Of a stretch of DNA of 64,000 bases, positions 27,381 through 36,540 are shown piece by piece (the first letter of the stretch is position 1; each line of letters opens with the position of its first letter). The position numbers and the translations under genes are program-made. The notes below the pieces were generated by a model. It searched no databases and had not been told where the DNA came from. It was given only the letters and a program-made list of their open reading frames with translations. This DNA comes from Pseudoruegeria sp. SHC-113 (GTDB lineage: Bacteria; Pseudomonadota; Alphaproteobacteria; Rhodobacterales; Rhodobacteraceae). Location of the stretch: contig NZ_JAHUBR010000001.1 in NCBI RefSeq assembly GCF_025376885.1, forward strand, positions 2,232,001 to 2,296,000, given 5' to 3'.

Positions 27381-28700
27381 CTAGCGCGCGAGCACCAGAT
27401 CCACCTGCAACCCGCCCAGATCGGCGCTGCGGCCCAGCCGCAGCGTGCCGCCGTGGCTGCGAGCGATGTCGAGCGCGATCGACAGGCCCAGCCCCACGCC
27501 CGTACCCTTGTTCTGGTTGCGCGCGGGCTCCAGCCGGGAGAACGGTTTGAGCGCGTTTTCCCAATCCTCCTGCGCGATACCGGGGCCGTCGTCCTCCACC
27601 CGGAACACCGCGGCGCGCTCCGTCATGGAGAGGCCCACCCGGCAATGCGTGCCATAGCGCACCGCGTTGCCCACCAGGTTTTCCAGCGCCCGCTGCACCG
27701 CCACCGGGCGAAACAGCGCCGTGCCCTCGGCCTCCACCGTCCCTAGCGAGACCTTCTGCCCGGCCCGCTGGGCATTCTCCACCACCCGTTCCACCAGCGC
27801 GCGCGGATCCGTGGCCTCGGGCTGCTCGGCCCCCTGCCCGCGCGCAAAGCTCAGGAAGGCGTCCAGCAGTTGCTCCATGTCCGCCACATCACGGTTGAGC
27901 GCGCGCACGTCCTCGCTGTCCTCCATCATCGAAAGCCCGAGCTTCAGCCGCGTGAGCGGCGTGCGCAGATCGTGGCTGACGCCTGAAAGCAGCAGCGTGC
28001 GCTGTTCGATCTGCCGCTCGATCCGGTTGCGCATGTCCAGAAACGCCTGCCCCGCCGCCCGCACCTCAAGCGCGCCGGAGGGGCGATAAGCCACCGACTG
28101 CCCCCGCCCGAAGGCCGCCGAAGCATCCGACAGCCGCTTGATCGGGCGCAGCTGGTTGCGCAAGAAAAGATAGGCGATGATCGTCATCAGCACGGCGGTG
28201 GCCACCGTCAGCACCAGCAGCTGGTGCGGGTTGGAGGCCGTCACCCGCCGCCGGGCAAAGCGCACCTCCACGGGGCCATGGCGGCTTTCGAGCGAAAGGT
28301 GCACCCATTTGTCATCGCTCTTCAGATCGATCCCCTGAACCGTGTCCAGACTGTCGTGCAGCACCAGCGTGGCTGTTTTGCCGGTGAGATCGTAGAACAG
28401 GCGGCTGTCGCCCTCGATCGCCTCGCCTGGCACCTCGACGAAATACTGCAGCGGCTCGCCAAGGCTGCGGGTGATCAGCTGTGCCGTTTCCGCATTGGGC
28501 GCGGTGTTCACGAGATCCACGATATACTGCAGCTCCACCACGACATTGCGCGTCATCTGCTCCGTCACGCCCTCGAAATGGCGCTGCAGGAAGACGATGG
28601 AAACCACCAGCTGCAGCGTCACGATCGGCAGGATCAGGATCAGGGCGGCCCTTTGATAGAGGCCTCGGGGCATATAGCGTTTCAGCCAGGCGAAATTCAT
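27381..28700 (-). CDS. EnvZ-like sensor histidine kinase, unpaired
   Basis: 439 residues. Two membrane helices (about 17-38 and 166-185) flank a periplasmic sensor, followed by HAMP, the H-box GVSHDLRTPLTRL, N-box ENLVGNAVRYG and G-boxes DDGPGI and GTGVGLGLS. No response regulator is adjacent; the stop is 16 bases from the lyase stop on the other strand. EnvZ-like overall organisation; partner unknown. Confidence 0.9.
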   Translation of the reverse strand: MNFAWLKRYMPRGLYQRAALILILPIVTLQLVVSIVFLQRHFEGVTEQMTRNVVVELQYIVDLVNTAPNAETAQLITRSLGEPLQYFVEVPGEAIEGDSRLFYDLTGKTATLVLHDSLDTVQGIDLKSDDKWVHLSLESRHGPVEVRFARRRVTASNPHQLLVLTVATAVLMTIIAYLFLRNQLRPIKRLSDASAAFGRGQSVAYRPSGALEVRAAGQAFLDMRNRIERQIEQRTLLLSGVSHDLRTPLTRLKLGLSMMEDSEDVRALNRDVADMEQLLDAFLSFARGQGAEQPEATDPRALVERVVENAQRAGQKVSLGTVEAEGTALFRPVAVQRALENLVGNAVRYGTHCRVGLSMTERAAVFRVEDDGPGIAQEDWENALKPFSRLEPARNQNKGTGVGLGLSIALDIARSHGGTLRLGRSADLGGLQVDLVLAR

Positions 28701-28744
28701 GGCATCACCCTAGCGATGCGCCGAAACGGAAGGAAGCGCCATTC

Positions 28745-29692
28745 ATGCAAGCTCCTGAAGCGATTGCCGCCTTTGACCCACGCCCCGGCGTGGCCGAAGA
28801 GATCCGCCCCGGCATCCGCCGCCTGCTCGCACCCAACCCCACGCCGATGACATTTCGCGGCACCAACACCTATCTGGTGGGCACGAGCGATCTGGCTGTG
28901 ATCGATCCCGGACCGGAGGATCCCGCGCATCTTCAAGCGATCCTCGCAGCAGTAGGCGATGCCCCGATCCGCGCAATTCTCGTCACCCACAGCCACTGCG
29001 ATCACAGCCCGCTGGCCCGGCCGCTTTCTGAGGCCACCGGCGCGCCGGTCATGGCCTATGGCGACAGCCGCGCGGGCCAGAGCCCCCTGATGCGGCGGCT
29101 GGCGGCGGCGGGCGGGCTGGCCGGCGGCGAAGGTGTGGACGACCTCTTCGCGCCCGACAGCTGCCTTGCCGATGGCGCTTTCGCGGAAGGCGACAGCTGG
29201 CGGCTGCAGGCGCTGCACACGCCGGGCCACATGGGCAACCACCTCTGTTTCACTGATGGCGAAGTGATCTTCTGCGGCGATCTGGTGATGGGCTGGGCCT
29301 CAAGCCTCGTCTCCCCACCCGATGGCGACCTCGCCGCCTTCCGCGCCTCCTGCACGCGGCTTCTGGCGCGCAACGAACGCTTTTACCTGCCCGCCCACGG
29401 CGCCCCCCTGCACGAGCCGCACGCGCGCCTGACATGGCTGCTCGCCCACCGCGACACACGAGAGCGCCAGATCCTCGCAGCGCTCTCAGAAGCCCCCGGC
29501 ACCCCGGCGGAACTCGCCGCCCGAATCTACACCGACACGCCAGTCGCGCTCCTGCCCGCCGCCGCCCGCAACGTGCTGGCCCACCTGATCGATCTCACCG
29601 AACGCGAGCTGGTCCGCGCCGCGCCGGAGCCTGGTGAAACGGGCGTGTTTTCACTCGTGGCCAAGGCGTCCAGCCCGGGCCAACAGGGCTGA
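28745..29692 (+). CDS. MBL-fold hydrolase, LACTB2-like
   Basis: 315 residues, cytoplasmic. Metal motif THSHCDHSPLARPL, LHTPGHMGNHLCF, GDLVMGWASSLVSPPDGD and the C-terminal helical domain are like LACTB2/ribonuclease-type MBL proteins, which are endoribonucleases in some organisms. Divergent from the histidine kinase gene, so possibly sharing a promoter region. Confidence 0.82.
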   Translation: MQAPEAIAAFDPRPGVAEEIRPGIRRLLAPNPTPMTFRGTNTYLVGTSDLAVIDPGPEDPAHLQAILAAVGDAPIRAILVTHSHCDHSPLARPLSEATGAPVMAYGDSRAGQSPLMRRLAAAGGLAGGEGVDDLFAPDSCLADGAFAEGDSWRLQALHTPGHMGNHLCFTDGEVIFCGDLVMGWASSLVSPPDGDLAAFRASCTRLLARNERFYLPAHGAPLHEPHARLTWLLAHRDTRERQILAALSEAPGTPAELAARIYTDTPVALLPAAARNVLAHLIDLTERELVRAAPEPGETGVFSLVAKASSPGQQG

Positions 29693-29786
29693 CGCTGGGG
29701 GAAGAAATTTTTTGCCCGGATTTCGCATTTTTGTCGTCAAACCCTCTGGACCTCCCCGAACACCATGGGTATATCCCCCCTCATGT

Positions 29787-29861
29787 TCCGGCGTAGCTCA
29801 GCGGTAGAGCAGTTGACTGTTAATCAATTGGTCGTAGGTTCGATCCCTACCGCCGGAGCCA
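29787..29861 (+). tRNA. tRNA-Asn (GTT)
   Basis: 75 bases with encoded CCA. Acceptor TCCGGCG / CGCCGGA, anticodon loop CTGTTAA with GTT at 29819-29821, T-arm GTAGG/CCTAC. Marks the left edge of the island-like region. Confidence 0.97.
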
Positions 29862-30667
29862 AAAATCCCAAGGATATCAGGGATATACAAGATGGGTCCC
29901 GCAAGGGGCCCTTTCTTGTTTGGACTACGGGTAACGTTTGGGGTAACACCTCCTACGTAAGACTCTTTTACGCGGTGGAGCTCGAATCCTCATGTGCGCC
30001 GCTTTACCTTCAAGAATTCATCTTCGCGGCTAACTCCGCCCTTTCAAATCCTTCCAAGGCCAACATGTGGAAATACACGGCGACACGATTGGTCGCACGG
30101 CAGGAATGTCGCTGCCATCGCATCCTTCGGGCAGACGGAGCCTGAACACATTCTGATCGAACAGAGATTGATCAAAGGGCGCAGTATCGACACCTAAGCC
30201 CCAGCCTGTTACGCGTTTACCCACGCTTGCCCGATAGTGATCAGGTTCTGAAATCCGTGACACATCCAACGGACGCCCGGCACGGGCACAGAATTCACCC
30301 CAAGTCGCTCCAACTTTCTGGTCGTTGGGTTCCACTGCGGAAGGCAATCGCAGAATGAAACCGAGCCTATACCCTATACTGCGCGGCCGCCTTATAGGTG
30401 CCAGCAAAGCGCCCAACGGCCCAGTGCCGACCTTGGTGTTCTACGCGGCGAATGGCAGTGAAGTGCCCTATCTCCCGATTTCTGCGGGTCGAATGAGCGG
30501 GTAGTTTGCCGACTTCGCTGTCATCTGATGAAAACACTCGGATGACGGCTTCGCGCCCGAAAACTGCCGTTCAGTAATTCACGGCATCCTTCAAAGTGGG
30601 CGGCAGACCTGCCGTTAGCGGCGGGTCGCACCTACGACGGTTAAGTGGGCAAAGTTGAAGTTCGCGC
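29862..30667. other. Gene-poor interval at tRNA-Asn island edge
   Basis: 806 bases without a convincing gene. A hairpin GGGTCCCGCAAGGGGCCC (29892-29909) followed by TTTCTTG may be a terminator. A minus frame 30030-30416 reads a partly plausible sequence (VGKRVTGWGLGVDTAPFDQ, NVFRLRLPEG) but has no family match and an unlikely N-terminal part, so it may be a decayed gene. The remainder up to 30667 is probably decayed DNA. No integrase or tRNA-end direct repeat was seen by eye. Confidence 0.5.
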
Positions 30668-31720
30668 TCAAGTTGTCCGACGTGAGTTCAGGGTCGCAAC
30701 GGGCTGTTCGCCAAAGACCTCCTTGTAGAGTTTGCTGAACCGCCCGTGATGCTCGATTCCGTACATCTGACAGACGTCTGACACTGTCGTTGGACCATTG
30801 CTGTCCAGTAGGGCGCGTCTTGCGCAATGCAGCCTTGCCTGGGAAAGCACTTGCGTGGGCGTTGCGCCGCGAACCTTGCGAAAGGCGGTTTGAAGAGTCC
30901 GTTCGGAGATACCGACGTGACGAGCGATGTCCCGAAGACTGCCGATCTCGTCGGGCCTATCGTAGATCAGTTCTTCGGCCTTTCGAACGTATTTCAGAGA
31001 CAGGGCATGCACGCGGCCGGGCGGCTGACGCGAGGCAGGACCGAGGAATGCATCGAGACAGCCTTTTACCTGGTCAGTAACGACCGTCGTCCAGGCTTCT
31101 GCCAAGTGCGCTTCGATTTCTCTTTCGCCGGCAAGGGCGACCTGCGTGGCAAGGGCGAGCGTCAGGCGAGCCAGGTGTAGATCTTCGTCCTTTGACACAT
31201 CGCCCCAAACCATGCCTCCCCGTGCTTCCACTCGCGAGAGACGATCACCCAGCAGTCGAGACGGCATGGACAGCACGAACGCTTCGTAATGGGCTTCCCG
31301 ATCGGGTAGGACGGTCGTTTCGCGCGTCCCGCGGCCAATCAGAATCCATGGTTCGTCCTTGCGTTTAAACCGCATGTGTTCGTTTCGGCTCGACAGCGTG
31401 CCCTTTACTGGCACCAGAAGGTTGGGACGTTGGAGTTCTGACAAGACAACATCATGTCCGGTGGATTTAATATAAGCGAGGCTCATCGAGCCGACATCAC
31501 TGATCGCGACGACTGCCTCACCAGCAGTAGGGTCGTGCAGATTGAGAGTGGCTTTTCCGGTGAACTGACGCCTCGAAAGCGTCGACCGTGCGTTGCTGTA
31601 GCACGAACTGAGACGAAATCCTCCGAGGCCGTTTGGAAGTCTGCCGTCGGCAGCCTTGCTCAGAACACGCGGAGCGAGCCCGGCCAATGGTCTGGAAACC
31701 TGTGCAATCAGATCGGACAT
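30668..31720 (-). CDS. AraC-family transcriptional regulator
   Basis: 350 residues. C-terminal AraC double HTH at about 250-345 (LRDIARHVGISERTLQTAFR, then VSDVCQMYGIEHHGRFSKLY). The N-terminal 240 residues look like an AraC-type ligand domain but no motif is recognised. Divergent from the signal-peptide gene at 31935, with 214 bases between the starts. Confidence 0.85.
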   Translation of the reverse strand: MSDLIAQVSRPLAGLAPRVLSKAADGRLPNGLGGFRLSSCYSNARSTLSRRQFTGKATLNLHDPTAGEAVVAISDVGSMSLAYIKSTGHDVVLSELQRPNLLVPVKGTLSSRNEHMRFKRKDEPWILIGRGTRETTVLPDREAHYEAFVLSMPSRLLGDRLSRVEARGGMVWGDVSKDEDLHLARLTLALATQVALAGEREIEAHLAEAWTTVVTDQVKGCLDAFLGPASRQPPGRVHALSLKYVRKAEELIYDRPDEIGSLRDIARHVGISERTLQTAFRKVRGATPTQVLSQARLHCARRALLDSNGPTTVSDVCQMYGIEHHGRFSKLYKEVFGEQPVATLNSRRTT

Positions 31721-31934
31721 TTCTTACCCGTGTTTCGGCTATCGGATAACCACTGCGCTATTTGGATAGACTTGCGCCTGAAAGGTTGCAATCCTCGTCG
31801 TTGAATCCTGGGCAGACAAATGGCGGTCCGCAGTGTTTGATCCCAGCATGCCAACACCTTTGGCGACGCTTGCCATGATAGCGTTACCGTTTCTGAAGTA
31901 AGAATGACAAACGATGCTCAAGGTTTTTGAAACA

Positions 31935-32567
31935 ATGAATAAACCTCTTCTTTTCATAGCGATATCCGCAGTGCTCACTGTATCGCCCTTTGCTCCTGCG
32001 TCCGCAAATGTTGGCCAGGCCGCCATCGATGGCTGCATCGATCAGATACGCGCGGTCGGTGGCCCAGACGGTCAGAGCGGAACAGTATTGTCGTCAGAGT
32101 ATTCTGAGGCCAACTCCCTCATCATGTTCCAAGATGCAGGAAACACTGTGTGGCGCTGCCTTGTCTCCAATGACGGCGTCGTTGCAGAACTCACCGTCGC
32201 GCAAGCGGCCGATGACGGCGGCGGCGCAATGGCCGGCTCTTCGGGTGCAGGCGCGTCAAGCACCGAGCGGGTCCAGTTCGCAAGCGGTACTTCTGGTGCG
32301 GAGCTTACCGGCTCTCTCCTGCCACAAGAGAGCCGGCGCTACATCCTTGGTGCGCGCGACGGTCAGTTCCTGTATTTCCGCCTCGCCGCGAACGGCCCCG
32401 GAATGACCTACGTGATCTATAACCCGGACGGGTCAGTCCTGCTCGATGAAATGGGAGCGGCACAAGAGTATCGCGGGCAGCTCTGGCAATCGGGAGACCA
32501 CGTGATCGAGGTCTACAACACCTCCAACGGTGCGCAGTCCTACAACGTCATTTTCGGGATCGAATGA
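31935..32567 (+). CDS. Secreted protein of unknown function
   Basis: 210 residues, signal peptide ending APASA, then NVGQAAIDGCIDQIRAVGG. Two Cys in the first domain; a Gly/Ser/Ala-rich linker (about residues 95-112) joins it to a C-terminal beta-domain with YVIYNPDGSVLLDE that resembles the PPC-type domain of secreted bacterial proteins. Followed within about 40 bases by a lipoprotein gene. Confidence 0.7.
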   Translation: MNKPLLFIAISAVLTVSPFAPASANVGQAAIDGCIDQIRAVGGPDGQSGTVLSSEYSEANSLIMFQDAGNTVWRCLVSNDGVVAELTVAQAADDGGGAMAGSSGAGASSTERVQFASGTSGAELTGSLLPQESRRYILGARDGQFLYFRLAANGPGMTYVIYNPDGSVLLDEMGAAQEYRGQLWQSGDHVIEVYNTSNGAQSYNVIFGIE

Positions 32568-32607
32568 CACGATCCCCGAAGAGGATCCGTATCGAATTGG
32601 AGAAACC

Positions 32608-32919
32608 ATGAAGAAACCAATCATTTTGGTTTGTGCACTCGCGACACTCGGCGCTGTGGCCGGGTGCGTAGAGACATCAAGCTCGACCGCACCGTCAACT
32701 GGCCAGCCGTCCGTGGGAAGCTCAACCGATCTGACGGCATTTGAGGGTGCGCGTGCCGGTCAGGCCGAGATGGGCATCCAAAACCTCGGCTACGAGTTGG
32801 TCCGGACGGATGGCCTCACGGCCTACTGGTTCAACCGTGGCACGGGCGCCTGTGCTCGCATCACGACATCAGATGGTCGCTACTCCGATGTGACCATGCT
32901 CCCGGCCGAAGACTGCTGA
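32608..32919 (+). CDS. Small lipoprotein
   Basis: 103 residues. Lipobox LGAVAGC gives a lipidated Cys20. The mature protein has a Ser/Thr linker, then a small fold with EMGIQNLGYELVRTDGL and CARITTSDGRYSDVTMLPAEDC (paired Cys). Shares its theme with other Rhodobacterales envelope lipoproteins, function unknown. Confidence 0.7.
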   Translation: MKKPIILVCALATLGAVAGCVETSSSTAPSTGQPSVGSSTDLTAFEGARAGQAEMGIQNLGYELVRTDGLTAYWFNRGTGACARITTSDGRYSDVTMLPAEDC

Positions 32920-32968
32920 TACTCCCGCAAGTGAAAAACACGCCACAATCGAACCGAAGGGAAACCCT

Positions 32969-33133
32969 ATGAAAAACGTCCTCGCTGTCTCTATCATCCT
33001 CGTTGTCCTGGCGGGATGTGTTGAAGAGCAGTCCTTTACGACAGAGGCCGATATCTCGGAGGCAAACCGAAACACCGAGTGTCCCGTGGATGTCTCGGAA
33101 GCTGATCGCGCCAACTACCCAGCGTGCAATTGA
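32969..33133 (+). CDS. 54-residue lipoprotein
   Basis: Begins MKNVLAVSIILVVLAGCVEE, a classic lipoprotein signal with the Cys at 17, and ends NYPACN. The mature part is only 38 residues with two further Cys. The ribosome-binding site GAAGGGAAA is seven to eight bases upstream. Too short for usual gene callers but a convincing gene. Confidence 0.65.
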   Translation: MKNVLAVSIILVVLAGCVEEQSFTTEADISEANRNTECPVDVSEADRANYPACN

Positions 33134-33182
33134 TCCTGCTTCGCAGTCGACCAGGCACATGGTCGGAGATCACCGGGACCAA

Positions 33183-33503
33183 ATGAGATCCAGGCGGACG
33201 ATAGCCTGCCAATGGGTCGTTCGGATCGTCGGGGTATTGTACCTCTTTGCCCTGGCGTTGCTCCTGATCGGGACCTTCGGGCTATTCGGTCAGGAGCGCG
33301 ACCCCTTGGCCGGAGTTTTCCTGATGCCGCTTGGTCTGCCGTGGGTTCTCTGGTTGGATGGATTTCCGGAAGCGTTGCTTCCTTGGCTGGCCGCTTTTGC
33401 GCCAGTTCTGAACCTCGCGATCCTGACATTGCTCTGTCGCTTTCTGCACGGCGGCAAAGCCCCTGAAAAGCAAATCAATGAAGGAGGGCCAGATGCATTT
33501 TGA
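33183..33503 (+). CDS. Membrane protein of unknown function
   Basis: 106 residues with about three hydrophobic segments (residues 8-35, 38-55 and 63-88). An alternative start at 33159 adds eight residues. Overlaps the start of the next gene by about ten bases. Confidence 0.5.
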   Translation: MRSRRTIACQWVVRIVGVLYLFALALLLIGTFGLFGQERDPLAGVFLMPLGLPWVLWLDGFPEALLPWLAAFAPVLNLAILTLLCRFLHGGKAPEKQINEGGPDAF

Positions 33504-33669
33504 CCTCGCACATGCGCTCGTAACGGGCGTTCTGATTTTTGTCGTAATGATCGGGATGCACAAGGTGGGTCTCTATGTCCCGCACAAGGAGGGTGGCCCT
33601 CGGTGGAGTTGGCCACTGTTCTTCGGAATTGGTGCCGCTGTGTTCATCCTGAACCTGATTTGGCCCTGA
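33493..33669 (+). CDS. 58-residue membrane protein
   Basis: MHFDLAHALVTGVLIFVVMI, then a basic loop and a second helix with WPLFFGIGAAVFILNL. GGAGG directly upstream (33482-33486). Overlaps the preceding gene, so co-translated. No family known. Confidence 0.6.
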   Translation: MHFDLAHALVTGVLIFVVMIGMHKVGLYVPHKEGGPRWSWPLFFGIGAAVFILNLIWP

Positions 33670-34101
33670 AGGCTGTCGCTACTGGCGGGCGTGTCGATTG
33701 GTACGCACGTTCGAGATAGAGAACCTGCGTGCAAACCATTTCCAGGCTTTCCTACAGGTTTTTGCGACACGCTTGGAAGTCCGGACGTGGTCGGTTGGGA
33801 TGGTTGCGACGGCTGAGGCGAATGTCCGGGCTTGTCGCCAGACCGGACATTGCCCACAAAGCCCCGACGTCGGTTTTGCGCAGGTAGCGATCGGTGGGAG
33901 GCACGGCCGGATAGTGTGGAGCCGCTATTCATGCTGCGTGCGGCGAAAGCCTGCAAACCGCCCTTTCTCTCGGTTGCCGCGGTAGCGAAGCGTGACACGA
34001 TGCGCGCGTAGCGAACTTTGGGAGCTTTAGCTCTGCTATCGCAGTGCCAGATGTGTTGAAGTTTTTGGGAGACCGTAGTGTATCACCAGGTAGCTCGGCC
34101 C
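33670..34101. other. Gene-free relict stretch
   Basis: 432 bases with no convincing frame. Contains phrases like GAATGTCCGG, GCAAACCGCCC and a near-palindromic CCGGGC...CCGGAC (about 33825-33850), the style of degenerate intergenic relics in this region. Confidence 0.4.
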
Positions 34102-34452
34102 TCAGTTTAGAAACTCGCTCGCTGGGTCCGGCTCATCTTCGCGCGGAGTCGATACCTTTGACCGATCGGCAGGCGTGCCGCCCATGGAAGCAAGGCAAAG
34201 CCGCAGCTGGTTGAATGCTCCAATGGGTGCGGCGGGATCTTCTATGATTGCAGCCTGCAAGCGTGCCGCGATTGCCAGTATATGCCGGTCGGATTTTGTC
34301 AGCCACGGCAGTTCGTCAGCCAGCTCAAGCCATGCGTCCCGCTGCGCCTTTGTAAACTTTGCAGGGGGCTCGCCCAGAGGGCCAGTATCCGGCTCGTGTC
34401 GTTCACGGTAGCGCTGCGGATCTTTGAGGTCGGCACCGGTGATCTTCGCCAC
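34102..34452 (-). CDS. Phage terminase small subunit, P27-like
   Basis: 116 residues. LGEPPAKFTKAQRDAWLELA, ELPWLTKSDRHILAIAARLQ and DPASEFLN match the small terminase subunits seen in Rhodobacterales prophages. It recognises phage DNA for packaging. No large subunit or other phage gene is adjacent, so it is a stranded remnant or a domesticated gene. Confidence 0.7.
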   Translation of the reverse strand: MAKITGADLKDPQRYRERHEPDTGPLGEPPAKFTKAQRDAWLELADELPWLTKSDRHILAIAARLQAAIIEDPAAPIGAFNQLRLCLASMGGTPADRSKVSTPREDEPDPASEFLN

Positions 34453-34524
34453 GGCTTTCGGTGTTCGATGGTTTGCCGTCAGGTCGTCCTGCCTCTGTTG
34501 AAGGCCGCGAATGGGCCAAATCGT

Positions 34525-34902
34525 CTAACTGCGGATGCGTGCAAACGGCTCCCCCCGCCGGTTCCCACGAAGAAACCCTGAGAGATTGAAGGTACCCCCC
34601 TCCTGTTGGTCCCGTAGATGGCGGGCAGGAGGGGGCTGACAGTCTTGCCGGATTGAACCCAACTCTACGCTCGGAGCAGGCATCCGGCTTCTCGCTATCG
34701 GGCTGACTGGCTCACCCGAAATTGCATCTTCGGTAATCGACGTGATCCTATCGCCCTTGATGCAGACGTTACGAACGGCGTCGAAATTGTTTTCCGGGTC
34801 CATGACCCGCCCGTTGAGCAGTGCAACATCGCAATCTGCGGCAAACGCCGGGGTTGCGAAACCTGAGAGTGCGACCAGAATGGCTATCGCGGATGTTTTC
34901 AT
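34525..34902 (-). pseudogene. N-terminal fragment of secreted amidohydrolase/aminoacylase
   Basis: The first about 65 residues are a signal peptide (MKTSAIAILVALSGFATPAFA) and an amidohydrolase-type N-terminal beta region (CDVALLNGRVMDPENNFDAV, then KGDRITSITEDAISG). After that the sequence becomes unrelated low-similarity text to a stop at residue 126. The metal-binding HxH and later motifs are absent. Truncated relative of the two amidohydrolases beside it. Confidence 0.7.
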
Positions 34903-34962
34903 TTCTAAGACTCCAAAAGTTGTTGGCGGACAGAGACCGATGACCCCGCCGTAATGGAGAGG

Positions 34963-36474
34963 TCAGTTCAGCGTATTCTTGTAGATCACGCCGTCCTTCA
35001 TGATCATTCGAATGCTTGGGACATCCTGTCCGCGCGGCGGCGCATCAAACCATGTATCCACCGCGCCGATGGCCGAGATGTCTTCAAGTGGGTTCCCGTC
35101 TACGATCAGAATGTCGGCGTAGGCGCCTTCTTCGATCACACCAAGCTTGCCTTCAGGGTAAGGGTTTCCTCGTCCGGTCAGAGCCGCCAATTCGCCACCA
35201 TTCGAGGTCATCATCTGCAATGCCCAGAGGTTGCCAAACTCACGCGCGACAAACGCCTTCGTAAAATCCATTGACTGGCGATAAGGGACACCCGTGAGAA
35301 GCACGTAATCGGAATCGAACACCATCTTCGGCTTGTATTTTTTCACAAGATCCATGAGCTGCTTGCTGTTTTCCCGCAACCACAGAAACTTCGCCGTCGG
35401 CGGGAAAGTCGGGTCCTGATGCATCGGGTGTTCCAGAGCTTCGGGCGCAAGCGCAGTCAGGTTGGGCGAAAAGAACGCCTCTTTTTCGACCAGCTTCTGC
35501 ATCGTCGGTTCGGTAATAGTCAGGCCGTGGTCTACCACTTTGACACCAAGATCGAGAGCACGGGACAGGTCGCTGTCCATAAATACGTGCATAGCGACGT
35601 ATGAGTCCATATCGCCTGCAACCTCTACTGCAGCAGAAATCTCTTCGTTTGTGAAAGCAGACTGATAGATCGGGTCCTTGATCGATGTCACGCCACCGCT
35701 GACCATGATCTTTAGATAGTTTGCCCCTAAAGCAAAATTCCTCCTCGCACCCTGAAGCACCTCGGCGGGCCCGTCCACCAATCTGGTTATCTCCAGTCGC
35801 TCAAGATTGCTCTCGTTCTTGCGCTGACCAGCGATACCCCAGTCGCCGTGTCCGCCCGTTTGGCTAAGGCATGCGCCGGAGGAATAAATTCTTGGGCCGG
35901 GAAGTGATCCTTCATCAATAACCGCTCTAAGCCCACCATGAGCGCCGCACATATCGCGAACCGTTGTAAAGCCCATCGCCAACATTTCCTGCGCGAATGC
36001 GGCAGCACGTGCGCCAATCTCTTCCCATGTGGTGTCCTGAAGCCCCGGGATAGTCCCGTTCTTGTACATGTTCACATGCACATGGCTGTCGATAAGCCCG
36101 GGCATGAGCGTACGACCGTCTCCGTCAATGACGGTCACATCCACTTCTTTGGTCTCGATGCCGCGTTCCGTTTGAACGGTGAAGGAGTAGCCGTCGATGC
36201 CGCCGACTGGATCAGGCAACCGCTTGGATCCCCCGGTGCGCACATCGACTTCCCACTTCCCGCCCTCAGGAATGTCAGCGTCAATCTTGTGAATCTTGTT
36301 GCCTACGACGAGAACGTCGACGTCCTTGAGCCCGTCACTCACTCCATCAAAAACCATCACATTCTTAAAGAGTGTAACAGGGGGGATGTCACCTGCGGCC
36401 TCCTGTGCAAAAGCCGCGCTTGTTGTGAGAGCGACTGCGCTCGCCATCATTGTAGATTTGCCGAGGTATTTCAT
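34963..36474 (-). CDS. Secreted metal-dependent amidohydrolase
   Basis: 503 residues with a signal peptide (ending AAFA). Amidohydrolase superfamily: HVH in GLIDSHVHVN, Lys in NYLKIMVSGGVTS, His in YVAMHVFMD and VVDHGLTI, and a diverged FDSD in place of the usual GTD. Such enzymes cleave dipeptides or small amides and esters in the periplasm. AAGGAAG precedes the chosen ATG. About 40 residues around 70-110 (GGSKRLPDPVGGIDGY) are extra relative to the next gene. Upstream in the same direction is its paralogue. Confidence 0.85.
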   Translation of the reverse strand: MKYLGKSTMMASAVALTTSAAFAQEAAGDIPPVTLFKNVMVFDGVSDGLKDVDVLVVGNKIHKIDADIPEGGKWEVDVRTGGSKRLPDPVGGIDGYSFTVQTERGIETKEVDVTVIDGDGRTLMPGLIDSHVHVNMYKNGTIPGLQDTTWEEIGARAAAFAQEMLAMGFTTVRDMCGAHGGLRAVIDEGSLPGPRIYSSGACLSQTGGHGDWGIAGQRKNESNLERLEITRLVDGPAEVLQGARRNFALGANYLKIMVSGGVTSIKDPIYQSAFTNEEISAAVEVAGDMDSYVAMHVFMDSDLSRALDLGVKVVDHGLTITEPTMQKLVEKEAFFSPNLTALAPEALEHPMHQDPTFPPTAKFLWLRENSKQLMDLVKKYKPKMVFDSDYVLLTGVPYRQSMDFTKAFVAREFGNLWALQMMTSNGGELAALTGRGNPYPEGKLGVIEEGAYADILIVDGNPLEDISAIGAVDTWFDAPPRGQDVPSIRMIMKDGVIYKNTLN

Positions 36475-36540
36475 GGGCTTCCTTTCCCTTCCGCTATCGG
36501 GGTGCGCGGGGTGCCGAGGTGAATTCACCCCGCGCGACAC

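Noticed and set aside
29787-29861. tRNA-Asn 3' end as an attachment site with a second copy near 44 kb
   Set aside because: No repeat of the tRNA end was found by eye at the right edge, so no att pair is claimed.
30030-30416. 128-codon minus frame after tRNA-Asn
   Set aside because: Partly protein-like but with an improbable N-terminal part, no recognised family and no ribosome site; kept only as a possible decayed gene in the interval entry.
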